DNA of 64,000 nt from Hypoxylon rubiginosum (Eukaryota; Ascomycota; Sordariomycetes; Xylariales; Hypoxylaceae): contig CADCXA010000041.1 in the NCBI GenBank assembly GCA_902806565.1, forward strand, positions 806,001 through 870,000. Direction: 5' to 3'. Made by a program: the position numbers and the translations under genes. Position 1 is the stretch's first letter. Every line of letters begins with the position of its first letter. A model generated the notes under the pieces. It was not told the DNA's origin and ran no database searches. It saw only the letters and a program-made list of their open reading frames with translations. Below are positions 1 to 11,172 of the stretch, piece by piece.

Positions 1-2650
1 TTAATAAAAAACTTAAATTATTATTTATTATAATTAAGTTAATTAATATTAATAACAGTAAAAAGTTATTTTTTTTAAAAACCGTAGATAAAAAAGGCAA
101 ACCATCTAGCGAACTTATAAAAATAAAAGCTTTTTTATTTATAAATATAACTAGAAATAATGTTAATTTATAAAAATTATTTTTTTAATAAAACCATTTT
201 TAGTATGGTTTATTAAAGTTTTAAAAAAGGTTAAAAAATAAACTTTGTTTTTATAATAATAAGTTTTTATTAATTAAAAAAAAAAAAAAAAATTATAATA
301 TAAAATAGCTTTTTATAAAAAAAACATTAAAAAATTTACTAAAAAAGTTATTAATATTATAAAAAACTTATATATATAACTAGGAATATTTATTATTAAT
401 AAAAACCTTAAAATATTATAATTTTATAAAGTAATTATTTATATTATTTAATAAATAATTATTAAAACTTTAATTTAAAAAGTAATAATTAAAAGCGATT
501 TTTACAAAAAATTTATATAGAAAAGGCGGGAAAAGATTTAAAATTAAATAATAAAAAAATAATTTTATAGTTTTAAAAAATATAAATTAATAAGTTAATT
601 TTATTTATTTAAAGTTAATTTTATTATTATTATTATTATTATTTTTAGTTTAATATTACTAGTAAATAATTATTTTTTATTAATTTAAAATATAAAACTG
701 TTTAATAAACTTAGTTTTTAAATAAATTTAATAAATATATATATATTTTTAAAAAAGTAAATTATAATAAATAAAAAAGTTATAATAACAATATATTAAT
801 TATTAAAATAAAAGGCAGTTATAATATTAAAAATAAAAAAAAATATTTATATATTTTAAATTTAAAAAATTTTTATAACTAGGCTTTAATATTAAAAAAT
901 ACTTATTTTATTATATAATTTAATAAGTTAAATAAATATTTATTATAAATATTAAAGGTTAAGTTATAGTTAAGTAAAAATAAAAATAAAAACCTAAATA
1001 TAATAAAAATAAAAAAATAAGAAAATAAAAGAAAAGAAAAGAAATATATAAAAATAAAAGGATAAATTTAATTTTTTATTACGTGTAAATATAAATGTAA
1101 ATTAATATTTTATTATTAATATAATATAAGATATTTAAAGGATATTTATAATTAAAAGTTTAAATTAATATAAGTAATTTATTTTTAAATTAATATATTT
1201 TATTTTTAAAAATTTAACTAGTTATAAGTTATTTATTTTTTAAACGTAACTAGCTAAGTTTTATTAAATATATTTATTATTTTTAAAAATTTTAATAGTT
1301 ATAAATTATTTATTTTTTAAATATATTTAATTAAGTTTAATTAAATATATTTAAATTAAAATTAAAATTTAAATATTTTTTTATAAGTTTTATAAATATA
1401 ATAAAAAAAGGTTTAAATTAATTAAATAGTAAAAATAATAATTATTTATTTATTTTTTAACTATGGTTAATTAAATTTAATTAATTATATTTAAAGTTAA
1501 TTAAAAAATTAATATTTTTTTATAAGGCTTATAAACGTAATTAAAAAAATAATAAATTAATTAAATAACTAAAAATTAAATAAATAAAAATTATTTATTT
1601 TTTAATTATATTTAATTAAATTTAATTAATTATATTTAAGGTTAATTAAAAAATTAATATTTTTTTATAAAACTTATAAATATAATATAAAAACTATAAG
1701 TTAATTAAATAATTAAAAATTTAATTATTTATTTTATAAATATATTTAATTAAGTTTAATTAAATTTATTTAAAAATATTTTAAATATATTAAAATTTTA
1801 TTTTATATATTTATATATTTTTTAAATACATTTAATTAAATTTAATTAAATATATTTAAAAATAATAATTAAAATATATTAAAATATTTTTTTATAAGTT
1901 TATATATTTTTTAAACGTGTTTAATTAAGCTTAATTAAGTTTATTTATATTGTAATTAAAAAACTAAATTATTTTTTTATAAATTTTATAAACATAGTAA
2001 TTTTTAAATATATTTAGTTAAAATTAAATAAATAATTTTAAATAATTTAAATATTTTTTTATAAATTTTATTAATAATATAAACTAATTAAATATTATAA
2101 ATAAATAATTATAAAAGTAATAACTAATAATATAATTTAAAATATTATAAATTTTATAAAGCTTATTTAATTTTAATTAAAAAAAAAAGAAGCTATATTA
2201 TAAATTTATATAATATTATATTTATTAAAATAAAAACCATAGTTAAAAATTAAATTTATTATATTTTTTTATATTATATATAAAACTTATATTAATTAAC
2301 TAATTATATTTTAATATATATTTTTTAAAAAAAAAAATTATAATTAAAAATTAAATTTATTATATTTTTTTATATTATATTAATATTTACATTAATTAAC
2401 TAACCATATTTTAATATATATTTAATAAATTTTTTATAAAATTAATTAATCTATTTTATTATAGTTTAAAAAAATTAATAATTAATATAATTTAATAAAA
2501 CTTATTTTATATAATTTTTTTATATTATTTATATTTTTATAAACTTTATTATAATAAAACTATAAAAAAAAACGTTAAAAAATATAAGGTAATTTTAAAT
2601 ATATGATTAATCGGTGAAATTATGGCAGTATTAATAAAATAAAAAGAAGT
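1..2650. repeat. AT-rich, RIP-like degenerate block
   Basis: The sequence is almost pure A/T, with long runs of TTAATTAAATTTAATTAAATATATTTAA-like words repeated with small changes, notably around 1200-2100. C and G are rare and CpG is nearly absent. No open reading frame of any size exists on either strand. This is what repeat-induced point mutation leaves behind in repetitive DNA of Pezizomycotina. The parent element cannot be identified. The transition to normal composition falls at about 2600-2700. Confidence 0.85.
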
Positions 2651-3143
2651 TAATATATTTTATTAGGATTAAGCTTTGAACCTGTTATCTTCCCGAGCTC
2701 TACGTATTAATTAGTAAAAAAAGAAGTGATTCCTACTTTATGTAAGAACATTTACTGCCTTCTTTTCTAATTATGATTATTAGTTCAAAGACCATTGCTG
2801 TTCTTACCTAGGGTGCTATGTAGTTGATGCGAAGTGCTCAAAGGGTACTAGAAAGGGGTAGACATGTTTTTAACAGGCCTCCTTACCAACCCTAGGTAGG
2901 TATTTAAGATCCTCCGGCTCCCTCAATTATATTACAATTACTGTCTACGAACGCTGTATGGTTGAGTACATATAGAAGATAGTTTTTAACTAGATTAGGC
3001 GAGCACTGGCTCGGTATTGAATACCTCTTGGAGGAAGTTACCCCTTGGCTTGAATAAAGCTTAACACACAAAGGTTGCTTTTACTCTATTCTAGCAACAT
3101 AATCTTTGTCTTCGTTTTTGTTCTACCTAACAAGACTTGAACG
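2651..3143. other. Boundary zone between AT-rich block and first gene
   Basis: Base composition returns to genomic average over this stretch. I see no coding potential and no recognisable repeat. It presumably carries the promoter of the gene that follows, but no clear TATA box stands out. Confidence 0.4.
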
Positions 3144-4019
3144 ATGTATATAATATACCCGTCTAGTTCAATTAGGCTCGTTCGTTTAGCCACTCCTTTC
3201 CGTGACACAACTCAACCTACTATGGAATCGAGTATCCGCAGCAATGTCTCAAATTCAAAGTCCCTCGAGGCGAAACATACTTCTTATGAAACCCGGTCTC
3301 ATCTGGCACCGGTCCCATTCACACAACTATTCAGACTTGCTATCAATAAGATTTGGAAAACTTTATCTCACATGTCATGGAATAGCTTAGTGCATGGCAA
3401 ATTCGACCAATTCATGGACGACAACGAGGTTCTATCAAAGCTTTGGCGGGAGCCTAAGGAGCATCCTATCGTCTTTATCTCGATCGATGTATGCGCTTGG
3501 GATCTAGACCATAGCAAAATAACAGATATTGGAGTGTCAACTTGGTGCACCGGGAATTCTATATCTGATTTACACTCTTATCACTGGCAAATTAGAGAAA
3601 ACATGTCTCTAAGGAATCAACACGTACCGAACGAGTCAGATATTTTCACCTCGGGTAGCACTGAATTGATAAACGAGGCTGAAATAACTTTGTTGCTGGA
3701 CCGGACGATTGAATCTCTAATGAGTCATTATCAGAAAGTAATCATTGCTGGATATGATATCCATCGCATAAAAGGACTACTGAGGCATCACTGGGAGCTG
3801 CCGGATTCAATTACAGTTCTTGACACGAAAAAAATATGGCAACTTCAACATCAACGGTCAGACGAGGCTACACTAGAGGAGGCACTTGACACCACACTAG
3901 AGGATGTATACGATAAGAATTTGCTTCACAACGCTGGGAATGATGCCCGTTTTACAATTCGTCTGCTACAAGCGCAAGCTAAATTTTCCAACCAGTCGCA
4001 GGACGGAACAAATGCTTAG
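3144..4019 (+). CDS. Gfd2/YDR514C-like RNase H-fold protein, possibly catalytically altered
   Basis: A single-exon ORF of 291 aa. An in-frame ATG at 3222 (residue 27) may be the true start. Residues about 108-280 resemble the Gfd2/YDR514C C-terminal domain, an RNase H-like DEDDh exonuclease fold. Visible motifs are SIDVCAWD at about 113-120, IAGYD near 207, and the diagnostic HNAGNDARFT near 263, which supplies the His and the last Asp. The first motif normally reads D-x-E; here the Glu position is Cys (D115, C117), so nuclease activity may be lost. Yeast Gfd2 is linked to mRNA export, but the function of filamentous-fungal paralogues is unknown. The gene lies directly beside the AT-rich block, a setting where such paralogues can diverge. 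The family call is from memory of motifs. Confidence 0.72.
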   Translation: MYIIYPSSSIRLVRLATPFRDTTQPTMESSIRSNVSNSKSLEAKHTSYETRSHLAPVPFTQLFRLAINKIWKTLSHMSWNSLVHGKFDQFMDDNEVLSKLWREPKEHPIVFISIDVCAWDLDHSKITDIGVSTWCTGNSISDLHSYHWQIRENMSLRNQHVPNESDIFTSGSTELINEAEITLLLDRTIESLMSHYQKVIIAGYDIHRIKGLLRHHWELPDSITVLDTKKIWQLQHQRSDEATLEEALDTTLEDVYDKNLLHNAGNDARFTIRLLQAQAKFSNQSQDGTNA

Positions 4020-4235
4020 AGCATAGCGTTCGCCTAAAATTTGGATAGATACCTGTAGATAAGTATATCATTTCTATTTACCATCAGATCTCGATATTGA
4101 ATTATTGAATTGTATATATTCAATTATGAAATAGTGTTGAAGGTATGAATACAATAGTTAAACCTGTGGATATTGTCCCACGAATCGAATTGATGTGCCC
4201 AGCCTTCGTCATGGCAATCGAAGTTCTCAGTTTTT

Positions 4236-5960
4236 CTATAAGCTTATAGATCTCGGAGCTTCCCGGAATACAACGTCAACTATTAATTCGTATTGTCCAA
4301 ACGAATCATGCAAGGGCTGACGCTCAGTAGTGACGATTGGGTCCCTTCCTTCTTTGACAAATGAATCCAGCGACGTCCCGTAAATCTGTTGCAGTTTATT
4401 GTGAAACGATCGTATAGCAGGGGCGCTGTTGCAACATTGAACAAGTTGCGTGTGCGTGCTGTCAAAAAGGCAATTCCATTCTGCCTCAGAGATCATGCGA
4501 CTAGTAGTCTGGAGCTTAGGATCCAAGATTGTTGTGTGAACCCAGTCCTGGGGTGATCCATCGGTATTCCAGAATACTGAAAAAAGAATAGAGAAATTTC
4601 CATTTGATATGAGTTGGTGCGAGACCCTTGAGGGATTTCGACGTTGAAAATGTAGAATGGAAACGTTATCTAGCGGGTATGCCTCTGTCAAGGTATATCC
4701 ATGAGACATTGTCTTCCCTGCTGCAATCATCACTAGGACCCCTGAGGGTGAAGTAGAAGAAAGTTGTCGCAAGGGTTCGATATAGCTGTCATGGAGGCGT
4801 GAAGCAAGGACATGAGACACATCTAGACTTATAAATAAGTTCGTAGGCGTAAAGCATCCCAAAAATGAGTATGATTTTCCAAAGAATAGCTTGGACGAGG
4901 GGTGATGAGTCCTCACGAAGATATTGTCCTTTAAATGACGCAGAGCAATCCATACTCGAAAATTTCGGCGTACTTCAATCTCACGCTGAAGCTGAAAGTG
5001 TTGAGCTTTCCGCTGTAACTGCTTAGAACAGTTTAATCCGACAAAGACTATCCTTCCTACGAAGGTCTTAATAAGGGCGACTCTCATCGATATGCCTAGG
5101 TTTGTTATGGAATATGCGTCCTGCTGAGTCTCGCCGTCCTTTACTATTGAGCCACAGAAATAGAATTCGGCAGGCGAAGGGGCCAGAGCACTGGTCCAAG
5201 GATGAGGAGTAGGGTGCCGTAAGTCCCATGCAAGAATACTTTGGTCGTTAGAAACTTTGATGATTTCCTGTTGCAGCCTTGAGAATGCCTTTGCTCCTTC
5301 GCCATATAGTAGAGGCATACTAACATCGAAGATCCCGAGGAGACAATAGGCGATATCTTCCTCGCGGCTGGTTTGACGACCGGCTGCCCATGACATTCGT
5401 TGTGCAATCGAATAATTCCGTATCGTCTCGCGGTCTTTCAGGGCTCCAATATGGATTCTCGTGAATCGTGAAATTAAGGGAGCCAAATCTCCCCGACTAC
5501 CAAGAGTATTCCATTGGCTATCAAGGAATATCACACTTGTCGGGGCGAGAAGCTCCTGCAAGGTCCAACCCCTTGTGAACAAGCGGCTATTGGCAATTGC
5601 TACATCATTCAGCTCGACAGTCTTTGACATTACGTCGCTGAGGTATGCATAGCATATACGAGAGTCACGGTACCAGGCGAACATGCTATTGATCGCTTCA
5701 CTCAGCTCAGCAGAGCTGCGCTTGTCGATGCAGTTGGTGTCACACCAGAGATATTTCAGGCCATCAGCAAGGGCACGGCGGCATGCTCCCAGGATCTTTG
5801 CATAGCCTTTCTTGCGGTTGACGATGTCGTGGGAGCGGTGCTCCCAATCCTGGAATGTCACCTCCTCCTCACCCCATGCATGAGAGAGGATGGCATATGG
5901 CGGCGTCCTGGTTCCGAAGAACTCCTTCAGCTCGAGCGTGTTAACGTCTATGAGACGCAT
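4236..5960 (-). CDS. HET-domain (heterokaryon incompatibility) protein
   Basis: A single-exon protein of 574 aa. I start at 5960, the Met of MRLIDVNT, because HET proteins of this type begin exactly there; the ORF extends 39 codons further upstream without homology. The N-terminus carries the full HET signature in order: YAILSHAWG (about 22-30), YLWCDTNCID (about 70-79), CYAYLSDV (about 102-109), RGWTLQELLAP (about 125-135), EEDIAYCLLGIFDV (about 180) and LLYGEGAKAF just after. This is the HET-E-1-like subclass. The remaining 350 or so residues are divergent, with no NACHT or WD40 repeats, so it is a short two-part form. HET domains trigger regulated cell death in non-self recognition between hyphae. 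Partner genes are not evident nearby. Confidence 0.93.
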   Translation of the reverse strand: MRLIDVNTLELKEFFGTRTPPYAILSHAWGEEEVTFQDWEHRSHDIVNRKKGYAKILGACRRALADGLKYLWCDTNCIDKRSSAELSEAINSMFAWYRDSRICYAYLSDVMSKTVELNDVAIANSRLFTRGWTLQELLAPTSVIFLDSQWNTLGSRGDLAPLISRFTRIHIGALKDRETIRNYSIAQRMSWAAGRQTSREEDIAYCLLGIFDVSMPLLYGEGAKAFSRLQQEIIKVSNDQSILAWDLRHPTPHPWTSALAPSPAEFYFCGSIVKDGETQQDAYSITNLGISMRVALIKTFVGRIVFVGLNCSKQLQRKAQHFQLQREIEVRRNFRVWIALRHLKDNIFVRTHHPSSKLFFGKSYSFLGCFTPTNLFISLDVSHVLASRLHDSYIEPLRQLSSTSPSGVLVMIAAGKTMSHGYTLTEAYPLDNVSILHFQRRNPSRVSHQLISNGNFSILFSVFWNTDGSPQDWVHTTILDPKLQTTSRMISEAEWNCLFDSTHTQLVQCCNSAPAIRSFHNKLQQIYGTSLDSFVKEGRDPIVTTERQPLHDSFGQYELIVDVVFREAPRSISL

Positions 5961-6490
5961 GGTGAAGGGTTGGCAAATGTAGATAAACGGAGAAATATGC
6001 TGGAATGGCGATGAGGGTGATGTATTTTGGGATGGGATATGTCTTTGCAGATGGGGACAGGACTTAAAAAAACACACAAGAGTACAGAGGGAAGAGAATA
6101 GGAATATATGGGAAAGTATTTTGCTAGGCCGTCATGATTAACAAGAGACTCAAGTTAATGTATCATAAGTAGAGTTCTTCATGATCTAAAGTGTAATGAA
6201 CTATCAATTCTCATATTTGGGGTCGTTGGGAAGCTTTTCTTACAGGCGACGGCTTCATAGCTCAGAACTGCTATCGAAAGACCTGAACATGATCTCGACT
6301 AAGGATTAGTAGGAGATGTGTTGGTTCTAGTCAGTTGCTAGTGTTGTAATCATAATTGGGCGTAGGGGTTTCATATTCATCCTCTGCGTTGCCACTCGTC
6401 AGTTCTGATAAATCAGTTCCAACTGTGACTATCTTTGGACCTGTCGAAAACTAATCTCTTCGTTACACATTACAGGTCAATCCTGACCTC
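5961..6490. other. Intergenic: HET-gene promoter and AP-1 mu 3' region
   Basis: This holds the 5' flank of the leftward HET gene and the 3' flank of the leftward AP-1 mu gene. I see no other gene, repeat or clear motif in it. Confidence 0.4.
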
Positions 6491-8000
6491 TCATACAGCA
6501 TCCGGTAACCGCACGGCGATATCCCCTGATTGCGTAATGTACCTGACCCAAGGTAATGATGGGTATTGTAACTAGAGGCAAGGTTAGAAGACACATGTAG
6601 ATGGGCTGAATAGGGGCTGACATACCTTGGGCTCAGTGATCTTCAGGTACCGTACTTGAATACCACTTGTCGTAAAATAGGGGATCTCAAATTTGACCTG
6701 AATGGGCCTCTTAGCACCCTTACCCGCGTTAACACCACCCATGCTTCCGCCAAATCCACCAGTCATTCCTCCTCCGTGCTCATCATCACCTCTCACACTG
6801 GGAAGCCCCAGCTCAGCACGCATAAGGAATTCCTTGCTGCCTCCAAATTGCTTGATCTTCCATACGATTGCACTTTGCTCAGGGGCATAGTGTACGCTGC
6901 CGACATTCGTCCGGAACCGGGGCGAGTCGGCATCGTCAGGGACTGGGACAATAATTTCGACGTTGTTGGCCGTACTTCTCCTCTTGAATTGTGCCCGTGC
7001 CTTGAGCATGTACTCGATTCGGGATCCAGAGTGGCTTTCGACCACGCATTCTACCCAGATTAGAGGCTTGACTTGTGTGTTCAACCGGTAGCTCATCAAC
7101 TCGAACTCGCCGTCGGGTGGGATAAATGAGATAGTTCGGTCGTTCTCGAAGCGTGACAATCTAACACATTGGTGAAACTTGACATCCTCCATCTCGATAG
7201 CCTTTCCCCGGGTTGTTCTTCCTGTCGTTTCGAACATGACCTTGTCGTTCAGACCGAGTCGCAACTCTGGCATGCCGGATAAATAGCACTTCATCTTGAT
7301 TGCGCCAAGGATTTCTGATCTTAAGACGTTCCCATTCGCTGACACCAACAAGTTCAAACTCTCAACAACATCCAAGAATACCTCGTTCTTCCTATATCGT
7401 ATACCCTCGGACCGCCATGAGACAGCATTGGTGACCGCAATAGGTGGCCGAGCTTGTACCTCCAACTTGTGGGATTCCTGGGTGATGTACTCCTGTAGGA
7501 TCTTGGACTCGGTCGTTTGGGGGTAGCCAAAGTCCATCATCTCGTCTAGTAGCTCGTATATAATGACGAAGTTGTCGCGAATTGATTCTTCTTCTAGCGC
7601 CTTGAAATATTCGGTGAAGACCTCGACGACTTTGTGTAAGAACAGCAGGATCTCGGCGGCATTCGTGTTTCGCTTCGTCAGGGCAAGGAGGTAGAGGTTG
7701 TTGTGTCGGATATAGAGGTACTGATAGCGGTCAGAACTGATACGAGAATATAGCTTCCTAAATACGCACATTGATGCCTTCGTATGAGAAACATGGCGGT
7801 ACGGCGGAGGACTCTTCTTCGGCTTCGCTAAGTAGGATGGGGAACTTCTCGACTGCCGACATGGGAATATCACCGCGATAGTTTCGGGCAAGGAGAGTCT
7901 ATCAGAATAGCACGTTAGTGAAGCTGTAGAATCCGTATTGGTGGAGCTATAGGAGATGTACCTTGCCCTTCAGATCGAGGAAGAAGACTGCGGATGCCAT
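6491..8000 (-). CDS. apm1: AP-1 clathrin adaptor complex, mu subunit
   Basis: A four-exon gene: 7962-8000, 7770-7898, 6626-7720 and 6491-6571, giving 447 aa, the usual fungal length. Exon 1 encodes MASAVFFLDLKGK, the invariant mu1 start, and exon 2 continues with LLARNYRGDIP. The longin-like N-terminal domain covers about 1-140 (YLYIRHNNLYLLALTKRN). The mu-homology domain follows from about 175 and includes EYMLKARAQFKRRSTANNVEI-like sequence typical of mu1 rather than mu2. The last exon ends with LPWVRYITQSGDIAVRLPD. Introns are 63, 49 and 54 nt, and all phases close. The product selects tyrosine-based sorting signals for clathrin-coated transport between trans-Golgi and endosomes. Confidence 0.96.
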
Positions 8001-11000
8001 GATGTCGGATCTGGTACTAGATGGTATTCAGGGGTGTAGATAGGAGCGGTGTCAATTGGCACTTGGGCCAGACGGCAGACCTTAGGGATGCTCGATCATG
8101 CGCTGGATACTTGAACTAAGCTTCGTCGCGAGCAGGTAAAGGCTATGGAAAAGATGGAGAGATGTGTCGTCAAGGTAAGATGTCTATTTCGTAAATCGCA
8201 TGCGCGCACAATGCATCTGTTCCTATGTTGGACAGCTTTCAAGAAGCTCCACGTTGTCTGAAGTTCGAATTTCCGTCAAGCCACACGCAGCCTCAAGCCT
8301 CAAGCACTAGCTAATCAACCCACTAATTCTTGTAGCTTATTCTATAGTTGGTCACATGACCTTTAGCGTACTATGGACCCACTATTGAATTTTCTTTCAC
8401 CATATCTCTTCTCAATGTAAATTCTTATTTCTCTTCCTTTTCCTTTTTCCTTCAACGCGTCCATTAGACAGTGCAGCTCATTATTTCTAACCACACAGGT
8501 GCCGGCATTCTGTCGGTATTCCTACCGTGTTGTCGTTGATGTAGCATGCGATTTCGAGGCGCGGAGAAGGATTCATTCGATATGGTGCCATAAGAGCTGC
8601 CCGAGTATTTTTTTACCATTATAGTAACATATTGTTGCTTGGGCGGCGTCAGAGGGACCAAACATACTATTTTCGTGATTTAAGTCTGCTTTATATTGTG
8701 AATAGATAGCTGCAAGATGGGTAAACAGTTGCAATGCTTCATTGTAGGCCTGTCGGAGCTTGCTGCTCCTTACGTCCGAGGTGATCACCGTTGAAGACGA
8801 CTACGCAGTATGTGCCTCGCAAAGGGCACGGAGCTTCTCAACATGAGTTTAAGGTGAGTAAGCTGGATAGCAGATGTTGGATGACTAAAACTCACGAACT
8901 CTGCAACTGACTGCCTCTGGATGACCCACGGGTTGCAGGTTTGGGTTAGGTCAGCGCTGATGTTGGCTTCAACAAAATTTAGACGATTGATTACCAACGG
9001 GTCAATCCGAGCTCCTGATTATGGTTCCATCTCAGCCTGTAATTCCGCATCTTATCACGCGTTTACGGCTGAAATGCACTACAGCACCTCAGGATTCCGC
9101 TCTAGAAGCGCTGAAAATCCGAGTTGTATCTGAACACTATCCACTTAGTCGGCAACTAGCATCGTCGCCTTGATACGCCAAGTTGACGCTATTTTTGTAA
9201 GCCGCCCGGCTGCGTAGCTGAACTACCAATGTCCGGACACTGACGTTGAGATCAGCTCCAAGTGGGAACTCAAAAGTGCCTAAGCAACACACGAATCCTC
9301 AATCCTTTGTTCCTTGCTTCGTTAAGCTTGAGAACGAGCCAACAAGCATGAAAGCTGGGATCGTGTTTGATGTTTTGATTCAATTGATAGGCTATCAAAG
9401 TCAACTCGATTTGAGAAAACCCAGGGATATGAGACGCTCATAAAAGAGGGAGAGAAAGATTTTACACGTTGACGGGAGAAATGATTAACCATCAGTGCCG
9501 ATTCTTCCAATACGGGACCTGTCTTTCGGGACTCCAACAGGGAGGAATTATCATATGCTATTTCCTCCCACAGTGTCAGAAACGACACATCAGCCTCTCT
9601 CCTAGTGGCTAGATATGAAATATTAGTTGCATGTGATCACCCGGACGCCTTGAACTCCATACAATTCGGGACGGTTGACACGTGCTTGTACCTTTTCGTC
9701 TCCCGTCATAGTCCACATCGGTAAAGGTCTCGTCAAAGTCGCAGATCTTTGGCTTTTCCGATTCAACTATTACAGCATAGGATTCATATGATGCTCCGTC
9801 TTTCTTCAGGTCATTACTATGTACCCAGGTCATTACCGTATGCTGCAACGGGTAACAGCAAATACTTATGACACATGTCAATATCCCAGCAACCCCTACA
9901 TTAATGGATTATCTACTTCATTTCCTCTCTCATGTCATATGTCATATGTCTTGTACATGTTTTCGATTTGTGAGAAGCTTCATTGCCATCATCATGAATT
10001 ATACGACCCTATTCAATATGCACGGAACACATGAACATATATGCGGAACCACCTCCGTAATGATGAAAATGAAAATGAAATGGAAACGGCAAAGCAGCCT
10101 TCATTTTCACAAGCCGATCTCCTGGTGTCGGTACCGTACGAGATACTGTATTTCCGTGCTATCCTTGGCCCTTGGAGAAAGCTTCGTATGGGCCCCCTTT
10201 TTGCAGCATCGAACCAATCACAACTCGATATGACCTCACATTGTCCACTCAGGATGCGAGATCCCCTGTACTTAGGTAGTACTTTTAGACCCTGACCACA
10301 TGCTTCGTCCTGCGGGACATGGGGCCAGCTGCACTGTCAATGAACCGCCTGACCATGTTGGACCATGCCACTGAAAGCGTCTCGCTTTTGGGCCATTTTG
10401 TACATAGTAGTGTTACTGATAGGAGATTTTTCAGCAGCCTAGGCCCCCCCGAGCCCCCTCCATCTTTACCATCTTACCCGAACACTTCCCAATATGCAAA
10501 CCCTTCCCTTCGAGATTCCCACTTCTTTTTTTTCTTAATTCCTACCCTTCCCAGCAACTTCCCAGCCAGCCCAGCCCAGCTGCTACCCGCGGTCCACAGA
10601 TTACATAGTACAGCACCAAGTCACTCGCACCTGCATATTGGGAATGCCCGGGGCCCCATAATGATTTTAGCGGTTCCTTGTCTCTGACATCGCTGCGTCT
10701 GGTCTGCATTTGCATCTGCGTCTTCTTCCATCATCTCTCCCACCGGAATCTGATCAAAGACCCAACCTAGAACCATCACTTATACCAAATGTTCAAGTCT
10801 CATTATTGTCTGTCACATATGTTATTTTCTTCCACGACGATGTATTAGATTTACTTGTTCGCTATCCAGTCACTTTTATTTGAATAATCTGGTAATCCGA
10901 TACGATCAGTCTACAAGCTGCTTTCTAGTGCTCCTAGACATTGACCCAACTCCACCATTTCCAACCGACGATCTTCTTTGTACAGTACAATACCCATTTT

Positions 11001-11172
11001 CAGCCTCCGCGCGCACCAGCATAGCCAGCATACATGATACCGCCGTTGCGAATTTTGCAATCCACTCTCTCGCCAATGCGCCAATGACCGTGACTTGCAT
11101 TCTTTTCTTGCGACACATCGCTAGTTAGGGCATCTTCGGTTGAGGCGCTTGGACGTCTTGGAAGAGATCATA
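8001..11172. other. Long intergenic region, no convincing gene
   Basis: About 3.2 kb between the divergent AP-1 mu and Opi1-like genes. Only short ORFs exist. The longest stretch with protein-like composition is on the minus strand at about 8570-8997, interrupted and not recognised. From about 10430 to 10780 the plus strand is pyrimidine-rich (TTTTTTTTCTT, CCC runs), as in long 5' leaders of fungal genes, and probably belongs to the Opi1-like transcript. GAAAATGAAAATGAAATGGAAA near 10065 is a short imperfect purine repeat. Confidence 0.45.

Noticed and set aside
8573..8997. Possible minus-strand gene with short exons
   Set aside because: Two stretches look protein-like (near VINRLNFVEANISADLTQ and RQAYNEALQLFTHLAAIY), but I could not join them with consistent splice phases or recognise a family.
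9609..9881. 90-codon minus ORF
   Set aside because: No recognisable motif, no conserved neighbours, and length within chance expectation.
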